DNA of 64,000 nucleotides, taken from assembly GCA_004347695.1 (NCBI GenBank), contig SLTK01000003.1, positions 59,898 to 123,897 on the forward strand, read 5' to 3'. Of this stretch, positions 27,206 through 36,927 are shown one piece after another. Within the stretch, counting starts at the first letter, position 1. Each line of letters begins with the position of its first letter. Under the pieces are notes generated by a model. The model searched no databases. It was given only the letters and a program-made list of their open reading frames with translations, and was not told the DNA's origin. Made by a program: the position numbers and the translations under genes. The DNA comes from Chloroflexota bacterium. GTDB taxonomy: Bacteria; Chloroflexota; Anaerolineae; Anaerolineales; Anaerolineaceae.

Positions 27206-27233
27206 TTGACAAAATTTTATCCATCGCTAAACT
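27206..27233 (+). promoter_or_regulatory. Possible promoter of the beta-helix secreted protein gene
   Basis: TTGACA at 27206-27211 and TAAACT at 27228-27233 have a 16-base spacer, leaving a leader of about 160 bases. Confidence 0.45.
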
Positions 27234-27400
27234 TAAAGTCAGAGGCCAGCCTTTTCCTACAACCGAGTCATAATCCGGGGTATGTTATTTCTATCAGCCG
27301 GGTTGGGGGGATAGACGGCAAACTTTTTTTCGATCCATCATTCTTTATTCTAGCTGCCGCCGGAATGTACGATCATTCGGGGGTGTAAGGGGAGGGAATT

Positions 27401-30169
27401 ATGAACACGCGTGTAATAAGGTGGCTCTATCGATTATCGAATCTGGGCTTGATTTTCGTGCTGGTGACCGGGCTGGCGCTTGGCAGCGCCCGGCCGGTGG
27501 AAGCCGCCAGTCCCATTTATGTGGACGATAGCTGGGTGGGTAAAACCCCTGGCGCAGACCCGGATGGGGATGGCCCGGCCATCAATTTCAGCACCGATTC
27601 GTTTGCCACCATTCAGGAAGGGGTAACTGCGGTTGATGCCGGCGGCACGGTGCAAGTTTACGCCGGCACATACACCGAGCAAATTTCCATTAATAAAAAC
27701 CTGACGCTTACAGGCGAGGACAGGCTGACCACCATTATTGAAGCGCCAGCGGTGATGAGCGAGGCATGCAATACATCCGACCTGCTTCCCAATCGGCCCA
27801 TTCTGTGCGTGACCGGTGGCGCCATTGCTACTATTCAGGGTTTCACGTTTGATGGTTTGTCGCTTGGTAGCACAAATTTGCGGCTGACGGGTGTCGCTTT
27901 CCGCAATGCAGGTGGTGTGTTTCAAGATAACATCATTCGAAATATTAGATTTAGCGGCTTAAGCTCTGCTCAAGAAGGCGTCGGGTTCTATCTTTTCAAT
28001 TCAGACTTATCTCCCACTCGTGATATTCAGATACTGAATAACACAATTCAGAATTTTAATAAAAATGGTATAACGCTAACTTCCCATGAATATTGGAGTC
28101 CAGCTACGTTCCTCATTCAAGGTAATACAATTTCTGGTATAACCCCCAACTCTACAATTGCCCAAAACGGCATTCAAATTGAGTTGGTAAATGGCAGTGG
28201 TACTGTCTCCGGAAACACCATATCGAACATTGCCTTAAACAATACAGGTAAGCCAGATCCCTTAGTCGCTAGCAGTATCTATGTGATCACTACACCCGTA
28301 ACCACCAGTGGGAATACCATTTCCGGCGCGCAAACCGGAGTTTACTATTTCGATGGTGTTGGTCTGATCAGTGAAAACACCATTTCGGTGGTTAAGCCAG
28401 GCGTAAACGCTTACGGGATTGTGGCAACTGACCCGCCCTGGGCGGTTCCTTCGCCGTATGACAGCGCCTATAACCCTGGAGAAATATCCCAGAATGGACT
28501 TGCCGTCGCGGGACCTCCCCCACCGATTAGCGTGGAAGTCGCCGGTAATACCATCTCCTTCGGCGGGGCGGATAACACCAATACGGCAGGGATTACATCC
28601 GAAGCCGGGGTTGGCGCGAATCAGCTGGACCTTAATGTCCACGATAACACGGTCAGCGGTTTTGAGGACGGTGTTGAGTTCCATCAATGTGAGCCCACCC
28701 TCGAAGCCTGCTCTTACGGGTACTTTTCCTCGATCCGCGCAGTGAGCAATAACCTCTTTAGCAATGTTAATGGGCTCACCTTCTTCGGAGCCATCGATGA
28801 TCTGATTACTCCCATCGAGGTTCATCACAATCGGCTATTGGGTAATACCACCGGCCTGAGTAATGAAACTTATGGGGGCGATATGACCACCCCTATTCTT
28901 ATTGTTGCCGAGAACAACTGGTGGGGTTGCAATGCCGGCCCTGGCGATGTTGACTGCGATTCTTTCTTTGCAAATGATCTGCTCAAAGTGGATGCGGACC
29001 CCTGGCTGGTGATGACCGCCGCTGCGATTCCGGGGCCCATCAACCTGAGCGCTACTGCACCCTTCACGGTCGATCTGAATCACAACTCCGACCTGGCATT
29101 GTTGACCCCCGGCGACGCCGTTCCGGCTACCGTACCGGTAACATTTTTCGTGACGACTCTTGGCTCGGTTTTACCCGCTGTCGGCTTCTACACCAGCGGC
29201 GAGGTAACTACCACCTTTACCGCCCCAACCTCCGCTGGTACTTATGAGATCTGCGGGACAACCGATAATCAATCTGTGTGCTCCAGTGTCACCGTTGAGG
29301 ATTTCAATGACGCCCCGGTTATAACCGGGCAATCTCCTCTCTCCACTCCGGAAGAAACTCCGCTAACCATCACTCTGGCTGATTTAAATGTAACCGATCC
29401 AGATAACACCTATCCAACCGATTTCATTCTGACCGTACAGCCAGGCACGAATTATTCCCTGTTGGGGAATCAAATTACCCCGGAGGCAGATTTCAATGGT
29501 GATTTGACGGTACCGGTAATCGTAAATGATGGCCAGGCGGATAGCAATACCTTTAATCTGAGTGTAACCGTGACCCCGTTGAATGATGCCCCGGTGATCA
29601 TCGGACAAGCGACGCTGACAACTCCCGAGGAAACAGCATTGGAGATCACCCTGGCTGATTTAACGGTAGGGGATATCGATAACACTTACCCAACCGATTT
29701 CAACCTGACCGTGCAGGCCGGCACAAATTACTCGCTGGTGGGCAATACGATTACCCCGGCGGTAGATTTCGTTGGTGATCTGACCGTCAACGTGACCGTC
29801 AGTGACGGTGAGGTCGATAGCGCAGTATACGGGTTATTGGTGACCGTGACCGCAGCCAACGACGCGCCGATAGCCGGTAACCAATCGGTTAGCACCCCAT
29901 ACGAGACCGATTTGGACATCACTCTCACCATGTCGGATGTTGACGGCGGAAGTCCGGTAACGTGGACTGTTATTGACGCGCCGCTCCACGGTAGTTTGAG
30001 CGGTACTGCCCCCAACCTGACCTACACGCCAGAAGCCGGATACAGCGGCGGCGACAGCTTCACCTTCAAGGTAAACGACGGTGGCGCCGATTCCAATATC
30101 GCCACAGTGACGATTACCGTCGAGCCACAAGTTATGTATTCCATCTTATTGCCCGTCATTTTTAAATAG
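27401..30169 (+). CDS. Secreted beta-helix protein with cadherin/Ig-like repeats and LPVIFK tail
   Basis: The 922-residue protein has a signal peptide (hydrophobic about residues 15-29, then RPVEAAS). A pectate-lyase-like right-handed beta helix follows (FATIQEGVTAVDAGGTVQVYAGTY, then many short GNTI turns) to about residue 530. The rest has Ig-like domains, including two near-identical cadherin-type repeats with TPEETPLTITLADLNV and a third divergent one ending GGDSFTFKVNDG. The last residues are SILLPVIFK, similar to the tail of the 1586-residue protein. It is probably surface-exposed. Codon positions between about 27925 and 28290 are clearly more AT-rich than the flanks. Confidence 0.85.
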   Translation: MNTRVIRWLYRLSNLGLIFVLVTGLALGSARPVEAASPIYVDDSWVGKTPGADPDGDGPAINFSTDSFATIQEGVTAVDAGGTVQVYAGTYTEQISINKNLTLTGEDRLTTIIEAPAVMSEACNTSDLLPNRPILCVTGGAIATIQGFTFDGLSLGSTNLRLTGVAFRNAGGVFQDNIIRNIRFSGLSSAQEGVGFYLFNSDLSPTRDIQILNNTIQNFNKNGITLTSHEYWSPATFLIQGNTISGITPNSTIAQNGIQIELVNGSGTVSGNTISNIALNNTGKPDPLVASSIYVITTPVTTSGNTISGAQTGVYYFDGVGLISENTISVVKPGVNAYGIVATDPPWAVPSPYDSAYNPGEISQNGLAVAGPPPPISVEVAGNTISFGGADNTNTAGITSEAGVGANQLDLNVHDNTVSGFEDGVEFHQCEPTLEACSYGYFSSIRAVSNNLFSNVNGLTFFGAIDDLITPIEVHHNRLLGNTTGLSNETYGGDMTTPILIVAENNWWGCNAGPGDVDCDSFFANDLLKVDADPWLVMTAAAIPGPINLSATAPFTVDLNHNSDLALLTPGDAVPATVPVTFFVTTLGSVLPAVGFYTSGEVTTTFTAPTSAGTYEICGTTDNQSVCSSVTVEDFNDAPVITGQSPLSTPEETPLTITLADLNVTDPDNTYPTDFILTVQPGTNYSLLGNQITPEADFNGDLTVPVIVNDGQADSNTFNLSVTVTPLNDAPVIIGQATLTTPEETALEITLADLTVGDIDNTYPTDFNLTVQAGTNYSLVGNTITPAVDFVGDLTVNVTVSDGEVDSAVYGLLVTVTAANDAPIAGNQSVSTPYETDLDITLTMSDVDGGSPVTWTVIDAPLHGSLSGTAPNLTYTPEAGYSGGDSFTFKVNDGGADSNIATVTITVEPQVMYSILLPVIFK

Positions 30170-30193
30170 GCGTATTTTGTTCGTAAAACAAAC

Positions 30194-30220
30194 GGGGCTG
30201 CCAGGGTAAGGCAGCCCCGC
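30194..30220 (+). terminator. Terminator-like hairpin after the beta-helix gene
   Basis: Perfect 10-base arms CGGGGCTGCC and GGCAGCCCCG enclose a 7-base loop 24 bases after the stop. No T-run follows, so termination is likely but not certain. Confidence 0.6.
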
Positions 30221-30296
30221 GGATATTATTGCCCTGGCGCAACCTTTATTAACTCCGTTTGTCGTAGAATGGGTTTAACCTTTTGCGGAGGTTAAA

Positions 30297-30716
30297 ATGC
30301 CTCTTCTAACCCGCTTATGGATCAAGACTGCCCTGGTTTATTTTGTCCTTGGGCTGCTGATTGGTATTCTACTGGCCGGGCAGAGCGCCGGTTTCATCCG
30401 CCTGCCCATACAGGGTTTATTTCCATCCTATATTCATTTCCTGGCAGTTGGCTGGATTTCTCAACTGATCATCGGCGTGGTTTTCTGGATGTTCCCCAAA
30501 TATACTCAACAAAAACCGCGCCGCAGTGATGCGCTGGGCTGGCTGACCTATATCGCGCTCAACCTTGGGCTGGCGCTGCGATTGGTTGGCGAGCCGCTGC
30601 ATTCCACCACCAGCGCAGCCTGGACTGGCTGGCTGATGGTGGGTTCTGCCCTGTCGCTGCTGGCAGCCGGGGTGGCCTTCGTTGTCAATACCTGGGGCCG
30701 GGTCAAGGAAAAGTAA
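30297..30716 (+). CDS. Four-helix membrane protein with conserved His, NnrS/oxidase-subunit-like
   Basis: The 139-residue protein has four hydrophobic segments. The second contains YIHFLAVGWISQLIIGVVFWMFP, a pattern (H, GW, Q, W, P) that recalls heme-binding helices in NnrS and in cbb3-type oxidase subunit I. Function is not established; it could be a small heme or copper membrane protein. GGAGG precedes the ATG. A paralogue begins one base after the stop, so the two probably form a complex. Confidence 0.65.
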   Translation: MPLLTRLWIKTALVYFVLGLLIGILLAGQSAGFIRLPIQGLFPSYIHFLAVGWISQLIIGVVFWMFPKYTQQKPRRSDALGWLTYIALNLGLALRLVGEPLHSTTSAAWTGWLMVGSALSLLAAGVAFVVNTWGRVKEK

Positions 30717-30717
30717 G

Positions 30718-31119
30718 ATGCCGCGGTTAAGCGTCTGGTTCATCCGCGCCTCGCTGATATATTTGCTGGCCGGGTTCATGCTGGGGGCATTGCTGCTGGC
30801 CAACAACGGGATCGAGTTCATGCCATCCGCCTGGGCGCTGCTGCCGGCTCACGTTGAGTTTTTGCTGGCCGGGTGGGTTGTGCAACTGGCACTAGGCACG
30901 GCGTACTGGATTCTGCCGCGCCATACGCACGGACAGGCGCGCGGTTCGGCGGAGATGGGGTGGCTCTCCTTCGGCTTTTTTAACCTCGGCGTGCTGCTGG
31001 CAGCCAGCAGCGGGTTACTGCCCGGCGCCTTTCAGTTTAGCGGCAGAGTATTGGAGGTACTGGCGGCTGGTTTATTACTGGTGCTTATTTGGCCACGCGT
31101 TAAGGCCTACGGCGCATAA
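30718..31119 (+). CDS. Four-helix membrane protein, paralogue of the preceding gene
   Basis: The 133-residue protein repeats the layout of its neighbour: four hydrophobic segments with PAHVEFLLAGWVVQLALGTA and YWILPRHTHG in the second and following loop, so His, GW, Q, W and P are retained and two more His are added. The ATG at 30718 gives the best alignment with the paralogue; an upstream in-frame start would overlap it. Function unknown; co-translation with the preceding gene is likely. Confidence 0.65.
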   Translation: MPRLSVWFIRASLIYLLAGFMLGALLLANNGIEFMPSAWALLPAHVEFLLAGWVVQLALGTAYWILPRHTHGQARGSAEMGWLSFGFFNLGVLLAASSGLLPGAFQFSGRVLEVLAAGLLLVLIWPRVKAYGA

Positions 31120-31159
31120 TCCGCACCTGACGATCCACTTCGTGCAACTTTTGGTGTCA

Positions 31160-31228
31160 GGGGCTGTCCAAACAGGTATCATTCGTCATTTTTCACCCCA
31201 TATATGGGGGACAGGGTGGAACCCGTCC
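31160..31228 (+). repeat. Dispersed repeat related to the 24668 and 63911 elements
   Basis: It begins GGGGCTGTCC, passes through CATTTTTCACCCCATATATG and ends with ACAGGGTGGAACCCGTCC, the same block order as at 63911-63980. Confidence 0.55.
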
Positions 31229-31290
31229 GCGAAGGTTCTGCACGGAACGGGCAAGCTGCGTTCCCTGCAATGATTTTTCAGGCGCAAAAA

Positions 31291-31770
31291 TTTGTAGGAT
31301 AAGCTTTAGATTGTCCAGAACTTTCCAACTGCTGGCTCAAATGAGGCCTCCGACAATCCCAATTAGAAGAAGTTTGTAGGGTAAGCTTTAGCTTGTCCAG
31401 AACTTTCCAATTGCTGGCTCAAATGAGGCCTTCGACAATCCCAATTAGAAGAAGTTTGTAGGATAAGCTTTAGCTTGTCCAGAACTCTCCAACTGCCGGC
31501 TCAAATGGGGCCTCCGACAATCCCAATTAGAAGAAATTTGTAGGATAAGCTTTAGCTTGTCCAGAACTTTCCAATTGCCGGCTCAAATGAGGCCTTCGAC
31601 AATCCCTATTAGAAGAAATTTGTAGGATAAGCTTTAGCTTGTCCAGAGCTCTCCAACTGCTGGCTCAAATGAGGCCTTCGGCCTGCGCAAGCTAAAAGCT
31701 TACGCTACCATAAGCGCCCTTCGACAATCCCAATTAGAAGAAGTTTGTAGGATAAGCTTTAGCTTGTCCA
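31291..31770 (+). repeat. Tandem array of 82-bp units
   Basis: Units beginning TTTGTAGGATAAGCTTTAG start at 31291, 31373, 31455, 31537 and 31619, an exact 82-base period, with a last partial unit at 31744 after a 43-base insertion containing AAGCTAAAAGCTTACGCTAC. Units differ by a few substitutions (for example AACTTTCC/AACTCTCC). Repeats are contiguous without unique spacers, so it is not a CRISPR array, and no open frame crosses it. Confidence 0.92.
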
Positions 31771-31798
31771 TCGGCTGTGTCCTTTATAGCTATTATGC

Positions 31799-34700
31799 TC
31801 AGCGATTCACCAGCGGCAGGTATACCGGATACACCACACCCACGGTTGCCTGGATGGGTTCGCTCAGGGCGGATTCAAAGCCATCTTCAGCAAAAGCTGT
31901 CACCCGATACTGATACGTCTGGCCTATGACCCCTGATAGATCGACAAACCCGGGGATAAAAGTGCTGCCGACCGGTGCATAATCTCGCCCGTCGCTTGAC
32001 CGGTATACGCGGTAACCCTTTACAGAGCTGTGCTCAACCGGCAGCCATTCCAGAAAAACGGACGAATCGCCGGGTTCAGCCGCGCCTGCCAGTTTCTGCG
32101 GCGTTGGAAGCCCGCCAATTTCCACCGAATAAGAATTATTTTGGGAATTACTTTCTGCTATGGTTTGCGCCGGATTCACCTGGACATAAAGCGTATGAGG
32201 CAGGTGGGGAAACGTGGGTGGGGTTAGCGTTCCAGCGGCAGGGTCGGCGGAGAATTCGATACCCGTTAACGTACCTGCATCGATAAAGGGAATGACAACT
32301 TCGCCAGCGGGTGTTCCCAGGCCAACCGGGGCATCCCAGGCCAGCTTCACCACCAGGTTGCCCATCTCGCGGCCGCTGGTGAAGGATGGACCGTTGTTAA
32401 GCACCGTAACCAAGATGATCAGCGGCTCACCCTCTGGCTGTGGATAAACCGTGCTTGGAATTACATCGGTGATGGAAAAATCGGGCGTGGAACTGGTGAC
32501 CGCAAAGACAAGTGGATCCTCAGCCACAGCCAACCCATCGACCGAATAGCCCATCGCTTCCAGGGCGCTTAGCGCCTGCTGCGACAAGGCGGGACCGCTG
32601 CCCTGCGAACCAACCGCGTACGTCTGATTAAACAGCGGGTCGTACACAGCGGTTGTTTGCCAGACCGTGTTTCCGCTGCTGGTCTGGTACGAAGGGGTAA
32701 TGGTCGCCAGGTTCGCACCACTGACGGTGACCAATGCCTGGGCTATTTCGCCGGTGCCAATGACCGTGCCCAACGGATCACCCGGTAGAACCGTTGGGCC
32801 ACCGGAATAACCCTCGCCAAACCCCAACGCGCGGTAGGTGATCTGGGCTTGCCCGTTGGAATTCAGCGTCAGCGCCGGGCTTTCAGCATGCACCGGGCGG
32901 TTGTTCGAGTCAACCAGAGCGCTGTAAGCCCAGGTACAGCCGCCCCCGCCGCAGGTTTGTTTGGCGGCATGCAACTGGCGCTGGTTACCCATGAATGCTG
33001 TTGGGTCGGTGGCGACAGTAAAGGCCAGGATCATCTCACCCGCAGCATTGACCGCCAGCGAAGGTTCAACCGCGCTGGCAGGCAGACCGGTCAAGGCAGT
33101 CACCGGACTCTCACTTGCCAGCTGCCGGTGGTAGATCAGCCGGTCAGTCACTGTGCTCAGACTGCGGTCCGCGTCGCGCATCCAGACCACCTGGGCAGCG
33201 CCTGTCGGTGAGTAGGCAACGGCAGCCTCGGCGTCCGTGCCGGTGCTGGCTGGGTCAACTGCGGCAGCGGAACCCCAGACTCCGCCGTTGAATGCGGCGT
33301 AAAACAGCCGGAAGTTACGTTCGCTGTAGGTTGTACCCATATCCCGTACCCACACCGCGGTCACTCCCCCGCCAGCCGGGCAATTTGCCTGGGTGCTCGG
33401 GCAGCCGGCCAGGACAACTTTTCCCTCGCCGTTACTGGCCGCGGGTAGGGTCAGGTTCTGCGGTGCGCCCCAACTGTTGCCGTTCCAAAGGGCATATTTC
33501 AAATGCTGCGCCTGGAGCGCTTGCTCCAGCGTGGCGTTCTGGGATGATCCAAGGCTGCTTTCTGTCCAGACGGCCACCGCCTTGTTGGGCGCATAGAAGG
33601 CCACCTGCGGGTCAATGCCGCCCATGGTGGAACTCACTGCATAATCGCCCACGGTTTGCCCGCCGGACATCAACCGGGACTGAATATTGTTGTTCGCGTC
33701 TGACCAGACCAGCAAGGTGTGACCAAACCCGTCGACGGCAATGGATGGCGAGGAGGTTGGGGGTTGAGCTGTGGTGGCTGTGACATTATTCTCAGTCAGA
33801 GAAGCGCTGGCTGTGGATGGAACCGTGCACGGGCTGGGATTTGAACCGTTAAATAGCTCCTCGCTGTCTGAATAGGAAAGGCATAACGGACATATCCCGG
33901 TTTTCGCCGTCCATGAGAGGGTTAGCTTATACAAAAAGCACCTTTTAGAGTCCGATAAAGTTCCATCTACAAAGGATGCCGGCATTCCAAGCCCAATATT
34001 GGGTAATGCATGGGCGCTCGCGCTGATAAGGCCAAAAAGGACGCTGGCGTCCAAAAACGCGTCCACGCCGATGGTGGCCTTGGGAAAGACCAGCATGTTG
34101 GTCGACGTTCCACCGCCCGGTAGAAATTTAATTAAACCGCTGGTGGTCAAAGTGGCGTCGATCCACATATCGGCCCCGAGGGTGGCCCCGGCGATCGGAT
34201 AGATGCCGATTACGTGGCGGTAAAGCGGGATTTTTCCAGTGTCGAGCACGGTTACGGTTTCTTCAGGAATATTGATTTCATTGCCCCCGGCGACACTGCT
34301 GTTGTAAGCTTTGGTGGGCACATCTTCATCAACCACCGTCGAATCCGACCGGCCAGCGTAGGTTATCCCGCTGGTATGGTCTGGGTACAAAGACTGCTCT
34401 ACATCATCCTGGAAGCTTACATTGTTTGCCAGCGGGCCAATTTTTGGTACGTCGGTGTCTAAATTTGAAGTTGAATTGGGCGCGCCGGCTGGAAATTGAT
34501 AGCCATGCATAACAATCGAGGTGCCAAATAGATTTATTTCACGTGCTTTGTATTTGGCATCGAGAATCCAGGTTGGAGGTGAGATGTAATTCAGTTGAAT
34601 ATAATGTTTGGTTATATTAGGTACAGTCGCATTATCGCGGATTTCAATTAACCCCGTATGGTTGCCGGGTGACAACCGGTGGGCCTGCGGGATTGTGGCC

Positions 34701-36559
34701 CGGTATTTGATAATCTCACAGCCTTGTTGTCCGCCTGATTTCTTATAATAAAAATAAAATGGATAAGTTTGGCCTTCCAGGGTAAATGTTATGTTATCTT
34801 CATCCAGGGGACCAAAAAGGGCAGGATCGTATTCGAACTCGATGTCGATATTTCCGCTGCCGGTGAACCAGGCATCCGGGAATTGCGAGAGCGGGAAACT
34901 GTACAGATTGCCGAAGGCTGTCATCGGGATGTTAAGTCCGAGGTAATTCTTAAAACCTCCCAAAACAACCGCTGCATCATGGATCGTGTATGGATCTTTG
35001 ACCTTTGGCACGATGGGTACGGTTATCTTTGTGCCCGCCGGCAGCGATTTTAGGCTCACGACCAGCGGGTCGGTATCCAATTTGGTATTTTTCGCTGCAT
35101 CATAAAACCAATGGGTCGTACCGCTAAAATGGATTGCCAGGGTATAGGGTTCAGGAAGACCTTTATTGCCGAAGCCCTGGAAGGTGGCGTTGACATATAG
35201 GGGGAAATCAATGTCCAGCGGGTATTCCATGTAGCCAGATTGGTTTCCATTCTTAATATATGTCTTTGAGCCCAACAGTGATAACATTTCCGGGTCAATT
35301 TTGACTTCGAAAATGCCGTTTTCATCAGTGCGACCATAAGTATTCGTCAATTCACATGAAAACGGATCCGACTGGCTGGGGGTATAAAGGTTGAGGTAAT
35401 TGATTATCTGGTTGGGGTGCATTTCCAGGTTGTTGAGCTGGTTTTGCATCACTTTCTCACCGCTTGTTTCACCGCTGATTGTTTTAAGACTTGCATAAAA
35501 AGCCCGCACATCCACAATTGCACCCTGGATCGGGCTCCCGTTTTCGTCGACCACTTTAACCTTAAATACCGGGTAAGGTGGATTCAGCCAGGGGGCAAAC
35601 CCGGCCGTGGAGTTCCCCCCGTTGTTTTTATCGATGAAAACCACACCAACACTTCCGCCGGTTTCAAAGCCTGGGAGAAGCGGGTCACCGCCCATGAGTG
35701 AGGGCGCATGACCGGTAATGGTGAATGAGCCGTTCGATAGCAGTTGCGGCGTACCATCGGTAATGGGAACGATCTGCCCGCTGGCGGACTTCCACAGAAG
35801 CTTCAATTCGTATAAATTGAGCGGCCCCTGTGGCGGCGGAGAAATAGTACCTTGAAACGTAAATGGATACCCGGGAGCAACGGGGCTGGGGGGAACCTCT
35901 GTTATTAGAATGCTGTATGGTGGAGAACTAAAAATTGGCCAATCCTGAGATTCAGCCACAAAATAGGTAATCGCGCTGCCAATGGTTTGATTACCGATCG
36001 TGTTAAAGGCTATAACCGGAACGTCTTGCGGGAAACTGTCCGGCCGGTCAGCCGGAACCAGGAAATCACCTTCAAAGATGCCTGCTGAAACGTCAACCGG
36101 TCCGTAGATGGGGATGCCGGCATAGTCCAATCGTAGCTGACCCGCTGTGAGGTTGCTGACGGTAAAATGGACGATGGTCCCCGGGGTACCGCTGTTGGGC
36201 AGCAGGTCGAGCGTCATCGCCGGCAGCACGGCGATATCTGTTAAAACATCGTATGGAACCGCCATGACCTGGTAGTTATCTGCCGCCACTACCGGCAGCG
36301 GCAGCGCCCCCGAGAATTGCCCTGCGGAGTCAGTTGCCAACATGCCCAGGTACTGGCTCGGCAGCGTTTGCAGGTACAACTCAACGGAAGAATCGGGGAG
36401 AAAACCAAAGCCTGAAAATACTACGTCTGCGCCGGGCATGACTGACCCCGGCGACGCATAAAATTCCCCGACCGGTTCTGCAACTGCCGCCCTGATTGAG
36501 AGCATTGGCGCGGCTAGCATAGCTGCGATTAACGATAGAAATAAAGTCCTTTTGATCAT
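31799..36559 (-). CDS. Very large secreted protein (1586 residues) with Ig-like, CARDB and FN3 domains
   Basis: The start MIKRTLFLSLIAAMLA at 36559 has GGAGG 7 bases upstream and gives a clear signal peptide ending RAAVAEP; the longer frame is rejected. The N-terminal half has Ig-like domains (GSVMPGADVVFSGFGFLPDS). A middle part has repeated beta segments with VAVWTES- and VTAVWVRD-type strands like a propeller. Near the C-terminus are a CARDB-like domain (ILVTVLNNGPSF...NPAQTIAESNSQNN) and an FN3 domain (FLEWLPVEHSSVKGYRVYRS). The chain ends YPVYLPLVNR. It is probably an exported adhesin-like or degradative-scaffold protein; no catalytic motif was recognised. Confidence 0.82.
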   Translation of the reverse strand: MIKRTLFLSLIAAMLAAPMLSIRAAVAEPVGEFYASPGSVMPGADVVFSGFGFLPDSSVELYLQTLPSQYLGMLATDSAGQFSGALPLPVVAADNYQVMAVPYDVLTDIAVLPAMTLDLLPNSGTPGTIVHFTVSNLTAGQLRLDYAGIPIYGPVDVSAGIFEGDFLVPADRPDSFPQDVPVIAFNTIGNQTIGSAITYFVAESQDWPIFSSPPYSILITEVPPSPVAPGYPFTFQGTISPPPQGPLNLYELKLLWKSASGQIVPITDGTPQLLSNGSFTITGHAPSLMGGDPLLPGFETGGSVGVVFIDKNNGGNSTAGFAPWLNPPYPVFKVKVVDENGSPIQGAIVDVRAFYASLKTISGETSGEKVMQNQLNNLEMHPNQIINYLNLYTPSQSDPFSCELTNTYGRTDENGIFEVKIDPEMLSLLGSKTYIKNGNQSGYMEYPLDIDFPLYVNATFQGFGNKGLPEPYTLAIHFSGTTHWFYDAAKNTKLDTDPLVVSLKSLPAGTKITVPIVPKVKDPYTIHDAAVVLGGFKNYLGLNIPMTAFGNLYSFPLSQFPDAWFTGSGNIDIEFEYDPALFGPLDEDNITFTLEGQTYPFYFYYKKSGGQQGCEIIKYRATIPQAHRLSPGNHTGLIEIRDNATVPNITKHYIQLNYISPPTWILDAKYKAREINLFGTSIVMHGYQFPAGAPNSTSNLDTDVPKIGPLANNVSFQDDVEQSLYPDHTSGITYAGRSDSTVVDEDVPTKAYNSSVAGGNEINIPEETVTVLDTGKIPLYRHVIGIYPIAGATLGADMWIDATLTTSGLIKFLPGGGTSTNMLVFPKATIGVDAFLDASVLFGLISASAHALPNIGLGMPASFVDGTLSDSKRCFLYKLTLSWTAKTGICPLCLSYSDSEELFNGSNPSPCTVPSTASASLTENNVTATTAQPPTSSPSIAVDGFGHTLLVWSDANNNIQSRLMSGGQTVGDYAVSSTMGGIDPQVAFYAPNKAVAVWTESSLGSSQNATLEQALQAQHLKYALWNGNSWGAPQNLTLPAASNGEGKVVLAGCPSTQANCPAGGGVTAVWVRDMGTTYSERNFRLFYAAFNGGVWGSAAAVDPASTGTDAEAAVAYSPTGAAQVVWMRDADRSLSTVTDRLIYHRQLASESPVTALTGLPASAVEPSLAVNAAGEMILAFTVATDPTAFMGNQRQLHAAKQTCGGGGCTWAYSALVDSNNRPVHAESPALTLNSNGQAQITYRALGFGEGYSGGPTVLPGDPLGTVIGTGEIAQALVTVSGANLATITPSYQTSSGNTVWQTTAVYDPLFNQTYAVGSQGSGPALSQQALSALEAMGYSVDGLAVAEDPLVFAVTSSTPDFSITDVIPSTVYPQPEGEPLIILVTVLNNGPSFTSGREMGNLVVKLAWDAPVGLGTPAGEVVIPFIDAGTLTGIEFSADPAAGTLTPPTFPHLPHTLYVQVNPAQTIAESNSQNNSYSVEIGGLPTPQKLAGAAEPGDSSVFLEWLPVEHSSVKGYRVYRSSDGRDYAPVGSTFIPGFVDLSGVIGQTYQYRVTAFAEDGFESALSEPIQATVGVVYPVYLPLVNR

Positions 36560-36927
36560 TGCCCGCCTCCAAGTCCATTCCATCCTGAGGAATAATTCAC
36601 GCCATTTTCGATATCGCTCGGTGGACAGTGGAAGGCAATGAGGAGCGGAGCAGCTAAATCTGGCGGAGAAATTAAAGTGCGCTGCCGGAATATTCCAGCC
36701 GCGCATGAATTAGTAATTTTCCAACCCCAAAGTAGACAAATATAATAAATTTTCACTGTTATTATAGAAGATATTACTCCGGAATTCAACAACCGGTAGA
36801 GATTTTTACCTGAATTTTGGCTGGAAACGAATTTGGATCCTGCCTCGCTCTTTGCGAAAGGGGAAATAAAAATCTTTTTGCGGCGAATAAGAAAAGACTG
36901 CCCGGCTGCCAATGCTATAATCAGCCC
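36560..36927. other. Divergent intergenic region
   Basis: This 368-base stretch lies between the divergent genes for the large secreted protein and the glycosyltransferase. An AT-rich core at about 36715-36790 has TATAAT-like hexamers on both strands (36741-36746 on plus, 36766-36761 on minus) but no convincing -35 partners. No gene or repeat was found. Confidence 0.4.

Larger units (their letters stand above)
26885..27400. other. Intergenic region with dispersed repeat, hairpin and probable promoter
   Basis: It contains the hairpin repeat copy at 26942-27008, a perfect 12-bp hairpin at 27117-27144 (arms CCAGGAGCGACC and GGTCGCTCCTGG, loop AGCC) and a promoter candidate at 27206-27233. A 78-codon frame at 27155-27388 lacks any supporting feature and is not called. 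The last bases carry GGGGAGGG before the ATG of the next gene. Confidence 0.5.
31120..31798. other. Repeat-filled intergenic region
   Basis: The first part contains a short dispersed-repeat copy (31160-31228). Almost all of the rest is the 82-bp tandem array (31291-31770). No gene is supported. It separates convergent envelope genes. Confidence 0.7.

Noticed and set aside
27155-27388. 77-codon open frame upstream of the beta-helix gene
   Set aside because: It has no ribosome binding site, lies across the probable promoter and leader, and the product has no family likeness.
31291-31770. Possible CRISPR array
   Set aside because: The 82-base units are repeated over their whole length without unique spacers, the repeat is far longer than CRISPR repeats, and no cas operon is present; the Cas4-like nuclease is 24 kb away.
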